NCBI GenBank assembly: GCA_022495995.1
Contig: JAFEMH010006928.1
Span: 1-64,000 of the forward strand
Reading direction: 5' to 3'
DNA from: Adenophora triphylla var. japonica
Lineage: Eukaryota; Streptophyta; Magnoliopsida; Asterales; Campanulaceae
DNA length: 64,000 bases
Shown one piece after another: positions 10,137-22,130 of the stretch. The notes beneath the pieces are model-generated. The model did no database searches. It was given only the letters and a program-made list of their open reading frames with translations, and was not told the DNA's origin. The stretch's first letter is position 1; the number at the start of each line of letters is the position of its first letter. Made by a program: the position numbers and the translations under genes.

Positions 10137-11757
10137 CTAAGCCCGATTCATTCCTACAACCGACAACCTCGCTAAAGGAAAACTAAGGTACATAATCAAA
10201 CTAATGTGTCTCGCCATGACAAGAAAGGGATACTCGAAATCTCGTGAGTCACTCCAAGCCACTCCATCGGCCTCTCCCTTTTTCTTCCCCTCCGAGTCTT
10301 CTTTCTTCGAACAGGAAAATGTCGGTGTTCCTCCTACCAAGCTCTGCATAGGGACAGGTCTATCAAACCAGCCTCCGTCGTGGCCTTAGTAGCCCTAGCG
10401 TCATCCCTCATCTCCCGTAGCCTAGCCGGTAGCATAGGAGCCCTCCTCTCCCCGTCTCTGACGTAAGCCTCATGGGCGCCGGTCACGGCGTCTCCGCTCC
10501 CCGTCATGAGGGCTGGCCCTCGCCGGCCCTCCTCCTCTCGTAAATGCCGTGACCTCCGCACCCACAATGGCCTCACGCCGTCTCAAAAATAGCCACCCGA
10601 GTCTCTCCTGCATGCCTCTCATACCAATCCAGTACCAAGTGGTCAGAACACCGGTCTCGGACGCTCGAGAATGACCCGAGGAGGAAAGGCATCATACCTC
10701 CAAGCTCGGGAAAGAAATGGAAACACCGAGGGATCATCCATAGAAACAGAGCCACCACCCCGGTGGCTATATCATCAAAACCCTCCAAGGGAACCTCGCT
10801 CCAAGCCAAACTGTCTCAGACTAAAGCCGGGATATAGAAGCCGGACCGAGAAAAGCCCCGGAAGCATACGACTCACGGGAGACCCATCCCCGAAGCACTC
10901 TTTCGAGTCTCCACCCGCCAATGAGGCACCGACCATCTAATATCTTCAGCCCGCGACTCCGCCATCCAACGCGCCCACGAGCCCCGATCATCAAAATCTA
11001 CATCAACACCCTCTCCCGGCAAAAGTCCAAGGCTCCGATCATATCGAGGTTTCCCGAAGAACCCCAAACGCTCCATCGCCCACATGTGGTCAAGAGAAAC
11101 GGGCCGCCCCCGCGCATATACCGCCTTCCGGTAGCTAATCTGCCGAGAGCATGAAAAGTCTCCCCGTAATCAAAGGAACGACATCTCTCGCCTGTGCGAC
11201 AGCCGAACGACGACATCCAAGAAAGATCGATGACAGATCCCAAAGGAATAGACCATGAACAGGGTGTCAAACATACAAAGTGCAAAGGCATCCCAATAGG
11301 CATCATCTACCAAACCTAGACCCCTAAATCTGTCGGGAAGACCGGAAATATCGAAATGATCGGGACCGCGGATCATACCTTGCGCTTCCTCCGGGGAAAG
11401 ATGAAGGAGGACGCACAATCTGTCAGCAAAAGAAGCCCCTCCGGGCAAAGGAACCGCTATCTCTTCCACCTCCGACTCCTCTCCAAGCAAGGCCCGAAAT
11501 TCTTCGACAGTCGGAACAATCTCGTTGAAGGAAAGGCAAAAGACATGCCTTCTAGTATCCCAAAACGAAGAAGAAGCTCTTAAGAGGTCATAATCCGGAA
11601 TCAATTCTTTGAGAGATCACAAGCATCGTATCTTGTACCTTTCTTCAAAGAATGATCTTCTCTCATGCATGATCTCCCTACACCACTCCTTGAACTTTTC
11701 AAAGAACAACATTTGCCTTTCTTTGGACAATTTTGGAGAATTTTTGGCCATTTCCAT
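10137..11757 (-). pseudogene. Antisense DUF7745-type (PMD-like) gene between pol and 3' LTR
   Basis: Opposite strand to pol. A long minus-strand frame from Met at about 11757 (MEMAKNSPKLSKE) runs in frame to 11170, broken only by a TGA at 11617-11619. It contains SSSFWDTRRHVFCLSFNEIVPTVEEFRALL in the frame ending at 11170, which matches the DUF7745 hallmark (aromatic-W-D/N-P...F...E-PT-EEY-ALL) as I know it. Continued similarity in other frames includes IRWSVPHW (about 10925) and RQFGLERG (about 10790). The C-terminal half is frameshifted. Antisense ORFs in this position are known in Tat/Ogre/Retand elements; their role is unknown. Confidence 0.65.
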
Positions 11758-12242
11758 GGTTTTTCTCTCTTTCTCCCCGAAAATGGTCAGCTTGATCTGA
11801 GGTTGAAGAGGATATTTGAATTTGAAATAAAGCAAGACCGGTCCTGAACCAAAATTAAAGGACAATGTCGATGCGCCTCCCCATCCGCGCTGGATGGGAT
11901 TGCTTTCCAAAAAAAAATCTCGCAATGTACCAAGCCGCTACACCAAAAGAGGAATATTCCGTCCCGGTTGCTCGAGACCTCGCGCAAAAAAAAACTCCCC
12001 AAACCAGTTCGTATACCAAACACCCTTGCAAAAAAAAAACAAGGCTCATGCAACACTGCATTCATACTGCATTGCATTCATAAAATAAAATCCTAAACTA
12101 TTACATTCAAAAAAAAAGAGTGTGCATAAAAAAAAAAAACAAGCATTCATAAAATAAAATCCTAAATTATTACATCCCAAAAAAAAAATGTGCATAAGCT
12201 GTACAAATCTAAATCTCAATCTCAAATCTCAAAAAAAAAAAA
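11758..12242. other. A/T-rich stretch between the two antisense genes
   Basis: Contains repeated AAAAAAAA runs and two copies of a CATTCATAAAATAAAATCC word (about 12068 and 12148). It could be intron or intergenic sequence for the minus-strand genes. Nothing else is recognised. Confidence 0.5.
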
Positions 12243-15131
12243 TCAATCGGAGTCTCCAAAGACCCGACAGTCTCCCCGGCCCCTCTTGCGACTCGGGCCC
12301 GCCTCCTCGTGGAGCCCCGAAAATCTCGGGCTCGGAATCGTCCTCGCCTCCGAAAAGAGGCTCATCAGGGACCAACCGGCACGCTCCGATAGGGCAAGCC
12401 GAGATCTCGCGAAAAAGTCGTATCCGAAGGTGAAGGCGGACTCCCCGCACGTACGAAGACGACCCGCCATGATGCCATACGTGTCCCCGCCCGTGCGGAT
12501 CCCCGAGAATGACGTGATCCGAAGCGCACCGCGCTGGGATCAAGGAGAGGAGACAGAGGAGTCTCTCAAGAAGTCTCCGAGCGAATAGGGAAGCCTCGTC
12601 TCGACAGAGCCGCCGTGGTCGCCTCGCTCTAGCCCGAGGAGCCTCCGCAAGCGACCATCCTCCCGATGAATCTCTTGCTCCCGATCACTTGCTTCGTCGC
12701 CTTCTCGACGACCACCTCCGAAACCGCACAAAAGCAAAAGCGTCAAAAAAAGAGGTGATGCTAAAGATGATGAAACAAAAGAAAGAAGCGTAAAAGCCAT
12801 ACTCTTCATACTCCTGACGAGGCCGGAAAGCTCGTGGAAGTCGCCGCCGAGGGATCTCGCACCCTCAATCGACCCCATCCCGGGATATAGGAAAAATCCG
12901 TCCGAGGGTACCGCGGATCCCAAGCCCCTCCCTATCCAAAACCCGAGGCATCCTCAGCCTCCTCAAGACGAATGTCGCATACGGCTCAATCGCCACGAAT
13001 CCGAGAAGTGCCGGGCCGGCTCGGTAATCATCCCAGTCACTGACCGATCGCTCGGGTGCATCATATCTGGCGGGAGGCTCCACCGGTGTCCTCAAAGGCG
13101 AGTTCACGCCATGCCGACGCGTCACCCTCTCTCCCGCATAATATGCATCGCAGGTCAGACCCCTCAAAATCCTCCGCCGCACCGTCCCGCATCTCGCCTC
13201 TTCACCGCGCTACCTCAAAGCGATCCTGTGGGAAGAATATCATCCCCTCATCCGTCTCGGCCTCCGTCAAAGGAAGGCAATCCGCGCACTCTGAGAGTCG
13301 TACGCCCTCGGAGCTTATCTTCTCCCGGCATGCTTGGACCAAGACTCCATGGCCTGATACGCCCCGACGTACTCCGCCGCCGTCGCCACACCGTGACGTG
13401 AAAAAACTCCAACGCCCATACTGCGAAAGGTAAAAATCCAATCAATCCAAAGGCAAAAGAAAAGTGCGTGCTCAAAAAAAAAAAAGAGGGAAAGCAAAAA
13501 GAGAGCTTATACCTCCGGTGGCAAACTCAAAGCAAAGACAAGGAGCTCACAGCCTCTTCCGCTGTACCTATCAAGAGCAAAATAAAGCTCGCCACCCGGC
13601 CTCTCCCCACGAGACATCTCCGCCGTCTCCATGTCCTCCAAGGACCTCAACAAGGCAAAGACCGCCGTCCTCAAAGATGTCCAAAGAGCGTGCTCGAGAA
13701 AGCAAACCACAAGAAGGCCCCGGCAACTGATCGGCGCCATCCTCTCCTCCCCACCTCTCATAGCTCACAATGGTTCTCCACGATCTTGCCGTAGACCACG
13801 GCATACTCCATCCCCATCCCCTTTTTCGGGAATAGGAAAATCCTGCAAGAGCTCGCAGACGCATCGCTGTAGCCATCCCGCCACTCAATGCCGCGTCCAT
13901 TAAAGGACAGCCCGTGATCGCAGCGTAATCGGAGGGCGTAACCGTAGCCTCGCCTCGCCCAAGAAGTGGAAGGTGTGGGTCGCGTCCCACCGTGCCGCGC
14001 CGCAGCAAACATCAAGCTTCCTGCTTCTTAGGGAACTTGACCACCCTCTCAAGCACTCGACGAACTCCCAGAGCCCCGTCTCGACAACAATCTGTCTCGG
14101 ACTCGGCAAAGCTCCTCGGCCCGCATCCGAAAGCCGGTCCCACAAGTCAATCACGGACTCCACCGATCCTCGAGTCTTCATTTTGTTCAGCTGCTCCGTC
14201 ACAAAGCGGTTTCCGCCCTGCAAAAAAAAAAGGAGGAGAAAATGTCAAAAAGATTGCATTTGCATTTACATTAAAAAAAAAAAGAGAGAGAAATTTCGAC
14301 AGCATAACAGCATACAATGAGCATAGCCCTATTTTTCACGCATAAAAGAAAGCGGCTTTTCAAAGAAGTCCCAATGCATTCATCAAAAAAAAAAATAATA
14401 AAAAATGCATTCCTACGGAAGTAAAAACTCCGTCCCATTTTCATAAAATAACATGCATCATCTCAAAAAAAAAAAAATTTTGCATACATGCATATCATCC
14501 ATCTTACATGCAACGGGAGGAAAAATCCGTCCCACTTTTCAAAAAATATATATCCTAAACATACATACATCCCATATTGGCAAAATGCCCATTCTTTCCA
14601 AACAAAATGCATGCATTGCATCATCATTCATCAATATCAAAATTCAATTTCAAAAAAAAATCATCATCATCATCAACATGCAATATTCAATTTCAAAAAA
14701 AAAAAATCACAATTTTTCGAATTTTCACATGTAATTTTCGAATTGAAAAAAAAAATGTGGCAAAAATGCCAATTCTTTTTCCCAAGCAAAATGCACATTT
14801 TGGGATACTCATATACTCATTACAACATGCAAAGCATCAAAATCAAGATTCAAAGCCAAGAACATCAATCATTCGAATTTTCAAAAAAAAAATTCAAAAA
14901 TCACCCAAAATTCAATTTTCAAACAAGAAATCAACAAAGGGATCAAAGGGTTTCAAAGTATACCGTTCGGGGATTCGAATCCGAAGCCCAATGTTGCCAA
15001 GCATCGGGGTAATGCTCCTCCGCAACCGATTGCGAAAGATTGTAATGCCTCCTCATCCGGACGAGCTCCAATCGTCTCTCCGCCACCGGGCCACGTCCTT
15101 GGCCTTGAAAAGCGCCTTCCCCGTGTTCCAT
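12243..15131 (-). pseudogene. Antisense plant-mobile-domain (PMD) gene with introns
   Basis: Minus-strand gene in the first Tat element. Exon 1 (15131-14964, 56 codons from MEHG) begins inside LTR A2. It ends at a GT donor and joins in phase 0 to exon 2 at 14217, after a long polypyrimidine tract and GCAG; the intron of 746 nt is AT-rich. Exon 2 contains GLWEFVECLR and AARWDATHTFHFLGE, then, after one frameshift, ATVTPSDYAAITGCPL: the W-x-x-TxTFH...GE-x-TxT-DY core of the PMD family. A second GT-AG intron fits 13512-13421 (92 nt). Exon 3 continues with frame breaks to a stop at about 12243. PMD proteins such as MAIN/MAIL1 act in silencing and gene expression in plants; a function here is not inferred. 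Confidence 0.7.
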
Positions 15132-15412
15132 TGCTTGAAAATCGAAGAAAAACGGAAGATTTTTGAAGCTTTTTGAGCAACAATGGCGGTTCTCCTCGGC
15201 CTCTCTCTCTCTGCTCTCGACAATTTCAAAACTGAATGGGGAAGAAGAAAAGGGCGTTGGCCCTAATTAATACTCCTGGTTTTCAAACCCTATCCGCGCG
15301 GATAGGATTGCAAGGGTCAAAATGACCCTTTTGCCCCTTAAAATTCCAGGACTCTGCAATTCAGTCCCCAACTTGATAGAGTTAACCCAAAGTTAACCAA
15401 AGTCAGCCCCTT

Positions 15413-16470
15413 GTCAAGAAAATCATCCTTCCCGGCAGTAAAACGTAAGACCGAGTGTCCCGAGAAAGATAACGGATCCCGTATCTTTCATCAAAATCAT
15501 CTCCCGGCAGTAAAACGTAAGACCGAGTGCCCCGAGAAAGATAACGAGATCTCGTATCTTTCATCAAAATCATCAAACGGCAGTAAAACGTAAGTCCGAT
15601 CTCCCCGAAAAAGATAACGGAATCCCGTATCTTTCATCAAAATTACCCACGGCAGTCAAACGTAAGTCCGATCTCCCCGAGAAAGATAACGGAATCCCGT
15701 ATCTTTCATCAAAATCATCCCCCGGCAGTCAAACGTAAGACCGATTTCCCCGAGAAAGATAACGAGATCTCGTATCTTTCATCAAAATCATCCCCCGGCA
15801 GTCAAACGTAAGACCGATTTCCCCGAGAAAGATAACGAGATCCCGTATCTTTCATCAAAATCATCCTCCGGCAGTAAAACGTAAGACCGAGTGCCCCGAG
15901 AAAGATAACGGATCCCGTATCTTTCATCAAAATCTTCCTTCCCGGCAGTAAAACGTAAGCCCGAGTGTCCCGAGAAAGATAACGGATCCCGTATCTTTCA
16001 TCAAAATCATCTCCCAAGCAATAAACGTAAAGCACCGGAAGTGCCCGAGAAAGATAACGGATCCCGTATCTTTCATCAAAATCATCCGGCGGTAAACGTA
16101 AGACCGAGTGCCCCGAGAAAGATAACGAGATCTCGTATCTTTCATCAAAATCATCAAACTATGCCAAACGTAAGTCCGATCTCCCCGAGAAAGATAACGG
16201 ATCCCGTATCTTTCATCAAAATCTTCCCCGGCAGTCAAACGTAAGACCGATTTCCCCGAGAAAGATAACGAGATCCCGTATCTTTCATCAAAATCATCCC
16301 CGGCAGTCAAACGTAAGACCGATTTCCCCGAGAAAGATAACGAGATCCCGTATCTTTCATCAAAATCATCTTCCCCGGCAGTCAAACGTAAGATCGATTT
16401 CCCCGAGAAAGATAACGAGATCCCGTATCTTTCATCAAAATCATCCGCAGCCAAACGTAAGACCGATTTC
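15413..16470 (+). repeat. Tandem array of about 14 units of 65-75 bp in LTR A2
   Basis: Same unit as at 301-1062. In some units the core is almost fully palindromic (ACGAGA/TCTCGT flanked by GAAAGATA and ATCTTTC, for example about 15535-15562). Spacers such as CCCGGCAGTCA differ from A1. Confidence 0.9.
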
Positions 16471-16569
16471 CTGCATGAATACGTCTGATTTTCCCAGAAA
16501 GGCTAACAAAATCCCCAAAGAAAGTTAACGGAATCCCAAAAGCCAACGGAATCTCGAGTAGTACTCGAA

Positions 16570-16605
16570 CTACGAAAGGGCTTGATTCCCACTAGGGATA
16601 CGTAG
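16570..16605 (+). other. Stem-loop H1, copy 4
   Basis: LTR A2 counterpart of 1172-1208: CTACG/CGTAG outer stem and TCCC-ACTA-GGGA inner stem. Confidence 0.6.
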
Positions 16606-16696
16606 GTAGCCTATCATTAGGTCCAGCCCCTCGACCAAAACGGTCACCCTCTCCTTCGGCAGCAGACGAAGTCCACCGAAAGGCCATTTCAAATTA

Positions 16697-16880
16697 AGGT
16701 CCGAGGCGCCTAAAAAGCCATCATCATCAAGGTTCGAGGCACCTAAAACGCCATCTCCAAGGTCCGAGGCACCTAAAAAGCCATCATCATCAAGGTTCGA
16801 GGCACCTAAAACGCCATCTCCAAGGTTCGAGGCACCTAAAACGCCATCTCCAAGGTTTGAGGCACCTAAGACGCTATCAC
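16697..16880 (+). repeat. Short tandem repeats of about 30 bp, LTR A2
   Basis: Counterpart of 1289-1430 with more copies; AGGTTCGAGGCACCTAAAA words separated by GCCATC(ATC)n. Confidence 0.8.
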
Positions 16881-17080
16881 TAGGAAAGCGATAAATCGCA
16901 ATCATCCCCAGCAGAGACCGAAAATGGTCATCCCTATCCCCAGCAGAGCGGATACCCATCAGACCGAAAATGGTCATCTCTTATCCCCAGCAGAGTTTCT
17001 TTCCAGCAAACGACTGTAGAACTCGCTCATCAGGTTCGAGGCACCTAAAACGCCATCATCTCCAGGGTCAAAGACCCGAA

Positions 17081-17115
17081 CTACGGCCGGCTTGATTCCC
17101 ATTCGGGATACGTAG
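17081..17115 (+). other. Stem-loop H1, copy 5
   Basis: CTACG/CGTAG outer stem and TCCC-ATTC-GGGA inner stem, then CCTA-TCGC-TAGG. Counterpart of 1630-1664. Confidence 0.6.
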
Positions 17116-17183
17116 GTAGCCTATCGCTAGGTTCAGCCACCCGATCACTCGATCATCCCGCCAAATATGGAGCCTTACTCTTA

Positions 17184-17220
17184 TCGACGACCCCGCTTCC
17201 TTCGAAAGCGCCGTCGCCGA
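17184..17220 (+). other. Stem-loop H2, copy 2 (37 nt)
   Basis: Same sequence as at 1733-1769. Confidence 0.6.
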
Positions 17221-17550
17221 GGGGCTACTGTAAGTGCTCCAATTTGAGCTTGTTAGAATTTTCGTTAGAAAATTAACGAAAGTTATAACATTTCTAACAA
17301 TTCCTAACAATCCTAACTTTTCTAACAAAGTGAGGGTAAAATGGGCATTGTTATTTAAGGTTAAACCTTAAAAAGAATCTTAAAAAAGAAAAACAAAAGA
17401 ATAAAACCACAAATAGAAATGCTGGAAACATAATGGCCGGTCAATTTGAATTTTGAAAAAGATTATTCCTTGTGTCCAAAGCCTGAAGCAGCAATTAATG
17501 AACAGTGCACGCGACTGGATCCATCCGCGCGGACATGTTTGTATTTTCAG

Positions 17551-17572
17551 GAGGGCTATAAATTGAGCCCTC
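17551..17572 (+). promoter_or_regulatory. TATA box inside a 7-bp inverted repeat, LTR A2
   Basis: GAGGGCT-ATAAATTG-AGCCCTC, identical to 2092-2113, although the flanking bases differ between the two LTRs. Confidence 0.65.
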
Positions 17573-18783
17573 CAGTCACAAAAATGAAGAAGAAAAAACA
17601 CATTTTGCACCGAACCTCTGGCGAAATATAGAGAGAAAACAGTGAGAATTCTTCAAGAATTGTCACCTTTTTCTCTCCAATCTTTCCCAACTCATACTCA
17701 TCCACTCACTCTCATATTAAAGCCCTAAACACTCATACACTCAAGCCAAACACTCAAGAACACAAGGAAGATTGGTAAACCCTCCTCCTCCTAACCCTAA
17801 ATCTCAACCATGCATGCATCTTCAAACTACAAAATGTAGTTCTTTCATCTTCTTGCTCTAGATCTAAGAAGATCACCATGGAAGACCATCTCCATGGATG
17901 ATCTTCTACAAAGATCAAAATCATTTTCAAGTTTTCTTACTTTCTTGCAAAGAAAACTCATTTTCAAAACCCTAAAAACCATTTTCAAGCATAAAATCTT
18001 GATTTCAAAGGATAAAAATCCCCTTCCCAAGCAAATGAAATGCTTAGTCCTAATGTACCCCAAGGATGGTTTGGTATAGTTGATTCACCACTAAAATGTC
18101 TAGTGATCACTAACCAAAACCTAGGGAAATGGGGACAAGCATGGATGCAAAACCCCCCTTAAAATCATATTTTCTTTCTTGAGAAGTTGCTGTCCAGTAG
18201 CAATTTTCTCAGACCTCAGTCCATGGTCTTAATTTTTGGACACAGATGAACTTGGAATTTGGTGTTGACTACAAAACACTTTTTGTAGCCAATATCCAGA
18301 GCTTTCCAGACATATTTTTACTTTATTTTTTGGGTGAGTAAAACTCCTCTTTTCAAATTTTCTTTCAGAGGCTAGTTCATCAGCTTCTGGGAATCCAGAT
18401 CTCATATCTGAGGTTTCCAGAAGGTTTTGACCCCTCAAATCTTCTCCAAAATGGAAAATTCCTTCGCACAAACCTTATTTAAGGTGTCTAGAACAACTTT
18501 CATTCTCTGAGTTTATCCAGATTATGAAGTTTTAAGACCCTTGAATCCATTTCAAAATCAAAGGTCCACTGCCTTTTTCATTCTGGCAGAAATGGCTCTC
18601 AACTTCAAAAGGTCTTTTGAGTACCAAATCTCAATCCAAAAATCTTCCAAAAAATCATGGGATCAGTTTAAAGTCTTAAAAAGATATCCCAATTTTTACT
18701 TTTCTGAGTTTCAAAGTATTTTGGCCAAAACACACACACACACACACAAATGATTTTCAGCTTGGAAGACTCGTTTTACGAGG

Positions 18784-18818
18784 CGCGTCGGGTGCACACT
18801 AACGTCCTTCCCGACGCG
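18784..18818 (+). other. Stem-loop H3, copy 2
   Basis: CGCGTCGGG/CCCGACGCG, again 75 nt before the primer-binding site. Confidence 0.65.
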
Positions 18819-18892
18819 TAACATGACCTCCGAACCTAAATCTCTGATCTCGAGCTTTTTTCAAAGTTTTGGCCCTCAAAATTAAAATGGCG

Positions 18893-18903
18893 TGGCGACT
18901 CCG
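18893..18903 (+). other. Primer-binding site of the second Tat piece
   Basis: TGGCGACTCCG as after LTR A1. Its presence shows that LTR A2 is followed by element-internal sequence and not by a host target site. Confidence 0.65.
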
Positions 18904-19026
18904 TTTTCGTTGATTTTTTTCAAACAAAAATGGGAAAATTTTCGGATACACATCATCACACTCTCCTCCACCTAATACCACCTCTTTACCCCTGCAGCGA
19001 CGGCAAGTTGGGTTCGTGGGTCTCGT

Positions 19027-21123
19027 TTGGTGCGCATTCCCGAAGCAGTCACAGTTTCTGAGATGTCTGGTGCAGAGAATATGTCGCCCGCCCAGTCTGG
19101 AGGTTCATCTGCCATAGGTCAGCCGGGTTCGAATGACTTTTCGATGGAAGAAATGAGGGTTGCCCTTGAAGCCGCCTTGGCTCGTGAGCGTGAAGCTCAA
19201 TTGATTACCCAAGCTGCTAAGGCTAGAGAGGATGAAGTGCATGCTAGATTTGTCGAAGCAATGCGTGTCTGGGGTATTGCCGTGATTCGTCGTGCAGATG
19301 GGTCTTATGAAGAGATTACCGAGGTTAACGACACTAATCTAGGAGCCGGGAATGTTTCTCTCCCTTTTCATCCTACCTATGGGGCTACATCTCTTCCTGT
19401 TTCTCAAATGTATGGGATGAATGTGAATGCACAAAGCAACACTCCTTCCCCAATGTCTCAGCCTCAGGTTCAGGGTGCGCAGTTCAATTATGCTCAGAAT
19501 CAGGGGCTGTCGGTGAACTCTCAAGTTTGTTTTGGTGGACCACAGCCGAGCTTCTTCGATTTGACATCTTCCCCTATGCCTAATGCCTCTATGCCTCCAA
19601 ATCAGTATGGATTGCAGTTTCCAGGTGTTTATCAGCCTCAGTTTTAGCCAAACTCTCAGGGTTTTTGGATCCCGAGCTCTCAGCAGCAAGGAAGCTTCCA
19701 GTATGGTCAGTTCCAAGGTCCTCAAGGCCCTCAGTATCATTTCTCTGGCAGTCAGTTTAATCGTGAAGGATTTCTCCAAGCTCCTTTTGATCAGTTTCAG
19801 GGTGGATTCTCTCAACCTATGATAAGTGCGTATTTTGGTCCTGGTTCAGTTCAGTATCCGGGGGTAGTTCCGTATGTGACAGCTAGTACTTCATCTCAAG
19901 GTCCTTTGGTCCGGAATGCTCAGTTTCCAAGTTCAGTTGGCTTGATTGATCGTGGTTTGAATGTACCAAGTACTTTTGGTTTGGCATCAACGGCTTTGCC
20001 AACAACACATGCTTTCGAGAATCCTCTCTTCCAGCTGGTCAGCTCTGTGTCTTCTTCGACTGTGTCGCCTACTATTCCCCAACTTCCCGGGATGACCCCA
20101 GAAGTTGCCATGTTGTTGAAACTGATGCAGCAGCAAATCTACAAGCTGACTGTAGGATCGAGTGGGCTTAAGGTGGTTGATCCAGGACAAGTAAAACCCC
20201 TCCCTCACAAGTTCAAAATGCCTAAGATGGAGTTTGACGGGACGGCATGCCCGAAAACTCATGTTGACACATATGTGATGACTATGGGGGCGATGGGTTG
20301 TACTCCCGAGTTTATGGCTCAGCACTTTCATCTAACGCTCAAGGGTCCTGCCTTGACATGGTTTTTATCTCTTAAGTCAGAAGCTCGTTCTACCTGGAAC
20401 CAGATCACTGAGGCCTTTCTTGAAAAGTATCGTGGGAACCTCGAGTGGCGCACAACCCGGGATGATCTGGTTGGCACAATTCAGAAACAGGATGAATCAA
20501 TCACCGAGTTTTACAAGCGTTGAAATGCTAAGCTTAATGAGCTCTCCGAGCCAATCCCCTTGCAGGACCAGAAGGACATCTTTTTGTCATGTGTGAAGCC
20601 AATTCTTCGTGAAGCTATCGGAAGTGGTTGGTACCCCGATTTGAGAGAAATGGTAGGAATGGGAGCCCGCAGTGAAAATAGACTCTTTAACACTGCCTCG
20701 AACACCAATGCTGGTAATGGTGGTGGTTATCGCTACAGGTCAGCAAATCCAACTTCCATGGCCCCTAAAGGGAAAGATTTAGCCAAGGACAACAGCGTCA
20801 ACAACCTTCAAAGGGGAAGCACTGGTCAAAGCAGTGGGAAGTTTCAGCCTCGTCAGCCAAAGAAGTATGATGATCTTGGCATGACTACTGAGGAGGCATT
20901 TAATGGTTTGGTAAAGACTGGGATGATCAAGCCTCTTGATAATTACAACCCTGTGAAGCCCAATCCCAATCTGGACGCAAGCAAATACTGCCAGTACCAT
21001 CAGTACCCTGGTCATGTTACCAACGACTGCGTCCCTTTGAAGCTGCTCATCCAGAGACTTATTGATGAGGGAAAGATTGAGAAGGCTTCTCGCCCCAATG
21101 TGGTTACCAATCCTCTTCCGTGA
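19027..21123 (+). pseudogene. gag: Ty3/gypsy (Tat-type) gag, two nonsense codons
   Basis: One uninterrupted frame of about 699 codons apart from TAG at 19645-19647 (in a run where Gln is expected) and TGA at 20521-20523 (after EFYKR). There is no frameshift. The N-terminal 370 residues are low-complexity, rich in Q, P, G and S. The Gag core follows at about residues 400-560, with FKMPKMEFDGT, the GPALTWFLSL block and W..I...FLEKY, typical of the retrotransposon Gag family. A single Cys/His knuckle CQYHQYPGHVTNDCVPLK lies near the C-terminus, as in Tat elements. The first Met in this frame is not certain; MSGAEN at about 19063 is an alternative. No protease follows: pol is missing. Confidence 0.85.
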
Positions 21124-22130
21124 TCTCCACCAGAATCCAGGGCCCTCCCATCCTTTGTTAATGCAGTCAATCAGTCTTTGTAGGTTCTAGATTGTCTGTT
21201 TGTTTCTTTAATGAATGTCCTTTATTGGACAAGAGTCTGTTAAGTCCACGTTGGACTAGTCTTTTTCTTGCAATAATAAAAATCTTTGGTTCTCTTCTTG
21301 CTAGACTCGAGGCATCACTTGCACACCACATTACACTCGATTGAAATGGTCTTATTCCAAATGATCACTTGTGCTGCTCACCGACTAATGCTTTGAAATG
21401 ACTAATGTTTAAATTGATCGGAGTGAGAAAATTGACTGATATCGTTCTCTAATTGGGGCTTGCCAACTCCCCATCTTGCATCTCATATGCTCACATATCT
21501 TTCATCGTCCTCATCGTCTCGTTGCTCGAAGAATTTGCATTAATCTGTCTCAGTTAAGCTTAAGCAAGCAATGAAGACTTAATCTCGTTTGGGTCATCCG
21601 GTAGGGATTGCGGTTGAAGCCTTTCACCCTAGGGAAGCCATTACCTCACCCTCACCAAATAATATCCTTTCATTTCAAGATCGGCATGTTTTGAAACCCT
21701 GTTTAGCCATCATCTATGCTCCTTGCTGAGAGAAATCCAAGCAATGCCAAGAAGTTAGCTTCGAGAAGCGGCGATGCACAAAATACTCAAGCCATAAAGG
21801 AAGGACAAATATAATCCTCAGTTCCTCAGAAGCCTTCCAAATTCTCAAAAGAAGGATCTTAAATCCTCACAATTTCAGACATATTCCTCAGTTCCTCAGG
21901 AAGCCTTCCAATTTATCAAAAGAAGGATGTTAAATCCTCACTATCCAGCAAGAATCCTCAAAAGGCTTTCCAAAAGAAGGATGTTAAATCCTCACAATTC
22001 AACAAAAGTCTTTGACTTCTCAAGAGGCCCTCCAATGTTCAAAAGGAGCCCGAATTCTCGAAAGTTCGCAAAAGTTCTCGATAGCTTTGATCTTCTCTCG
22101 TCAGCAATCCACCAACCAATCCCAAACCAT

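Larger units (their letters stand above)
15101..18892 (+). mobile_element. Tat/Ogre-type LTR, copy A2
   Basis: Second copy of the window's first LTR, with the same order of parts: tandem array, 30-bp repeats, H1, H1, H2, TATA, CA run, H3, primer site. It is 350 bp longer than the visible part of A1, mostly from three extra tandem units. Being followed by a primer-binding site and then gag, it acts as a 5' LTR for the next piece, not only as the 3' LTR of the first. The left boundary may lie further upstream; the antisense PMD exon 1 overlaps it. Confidence 0.82.

Noticed and set aside
15802..16454. Minus-strand frames of up to 175 codons
   Set aside because: Same tandem repeat in LTR A2; no family resemblance.
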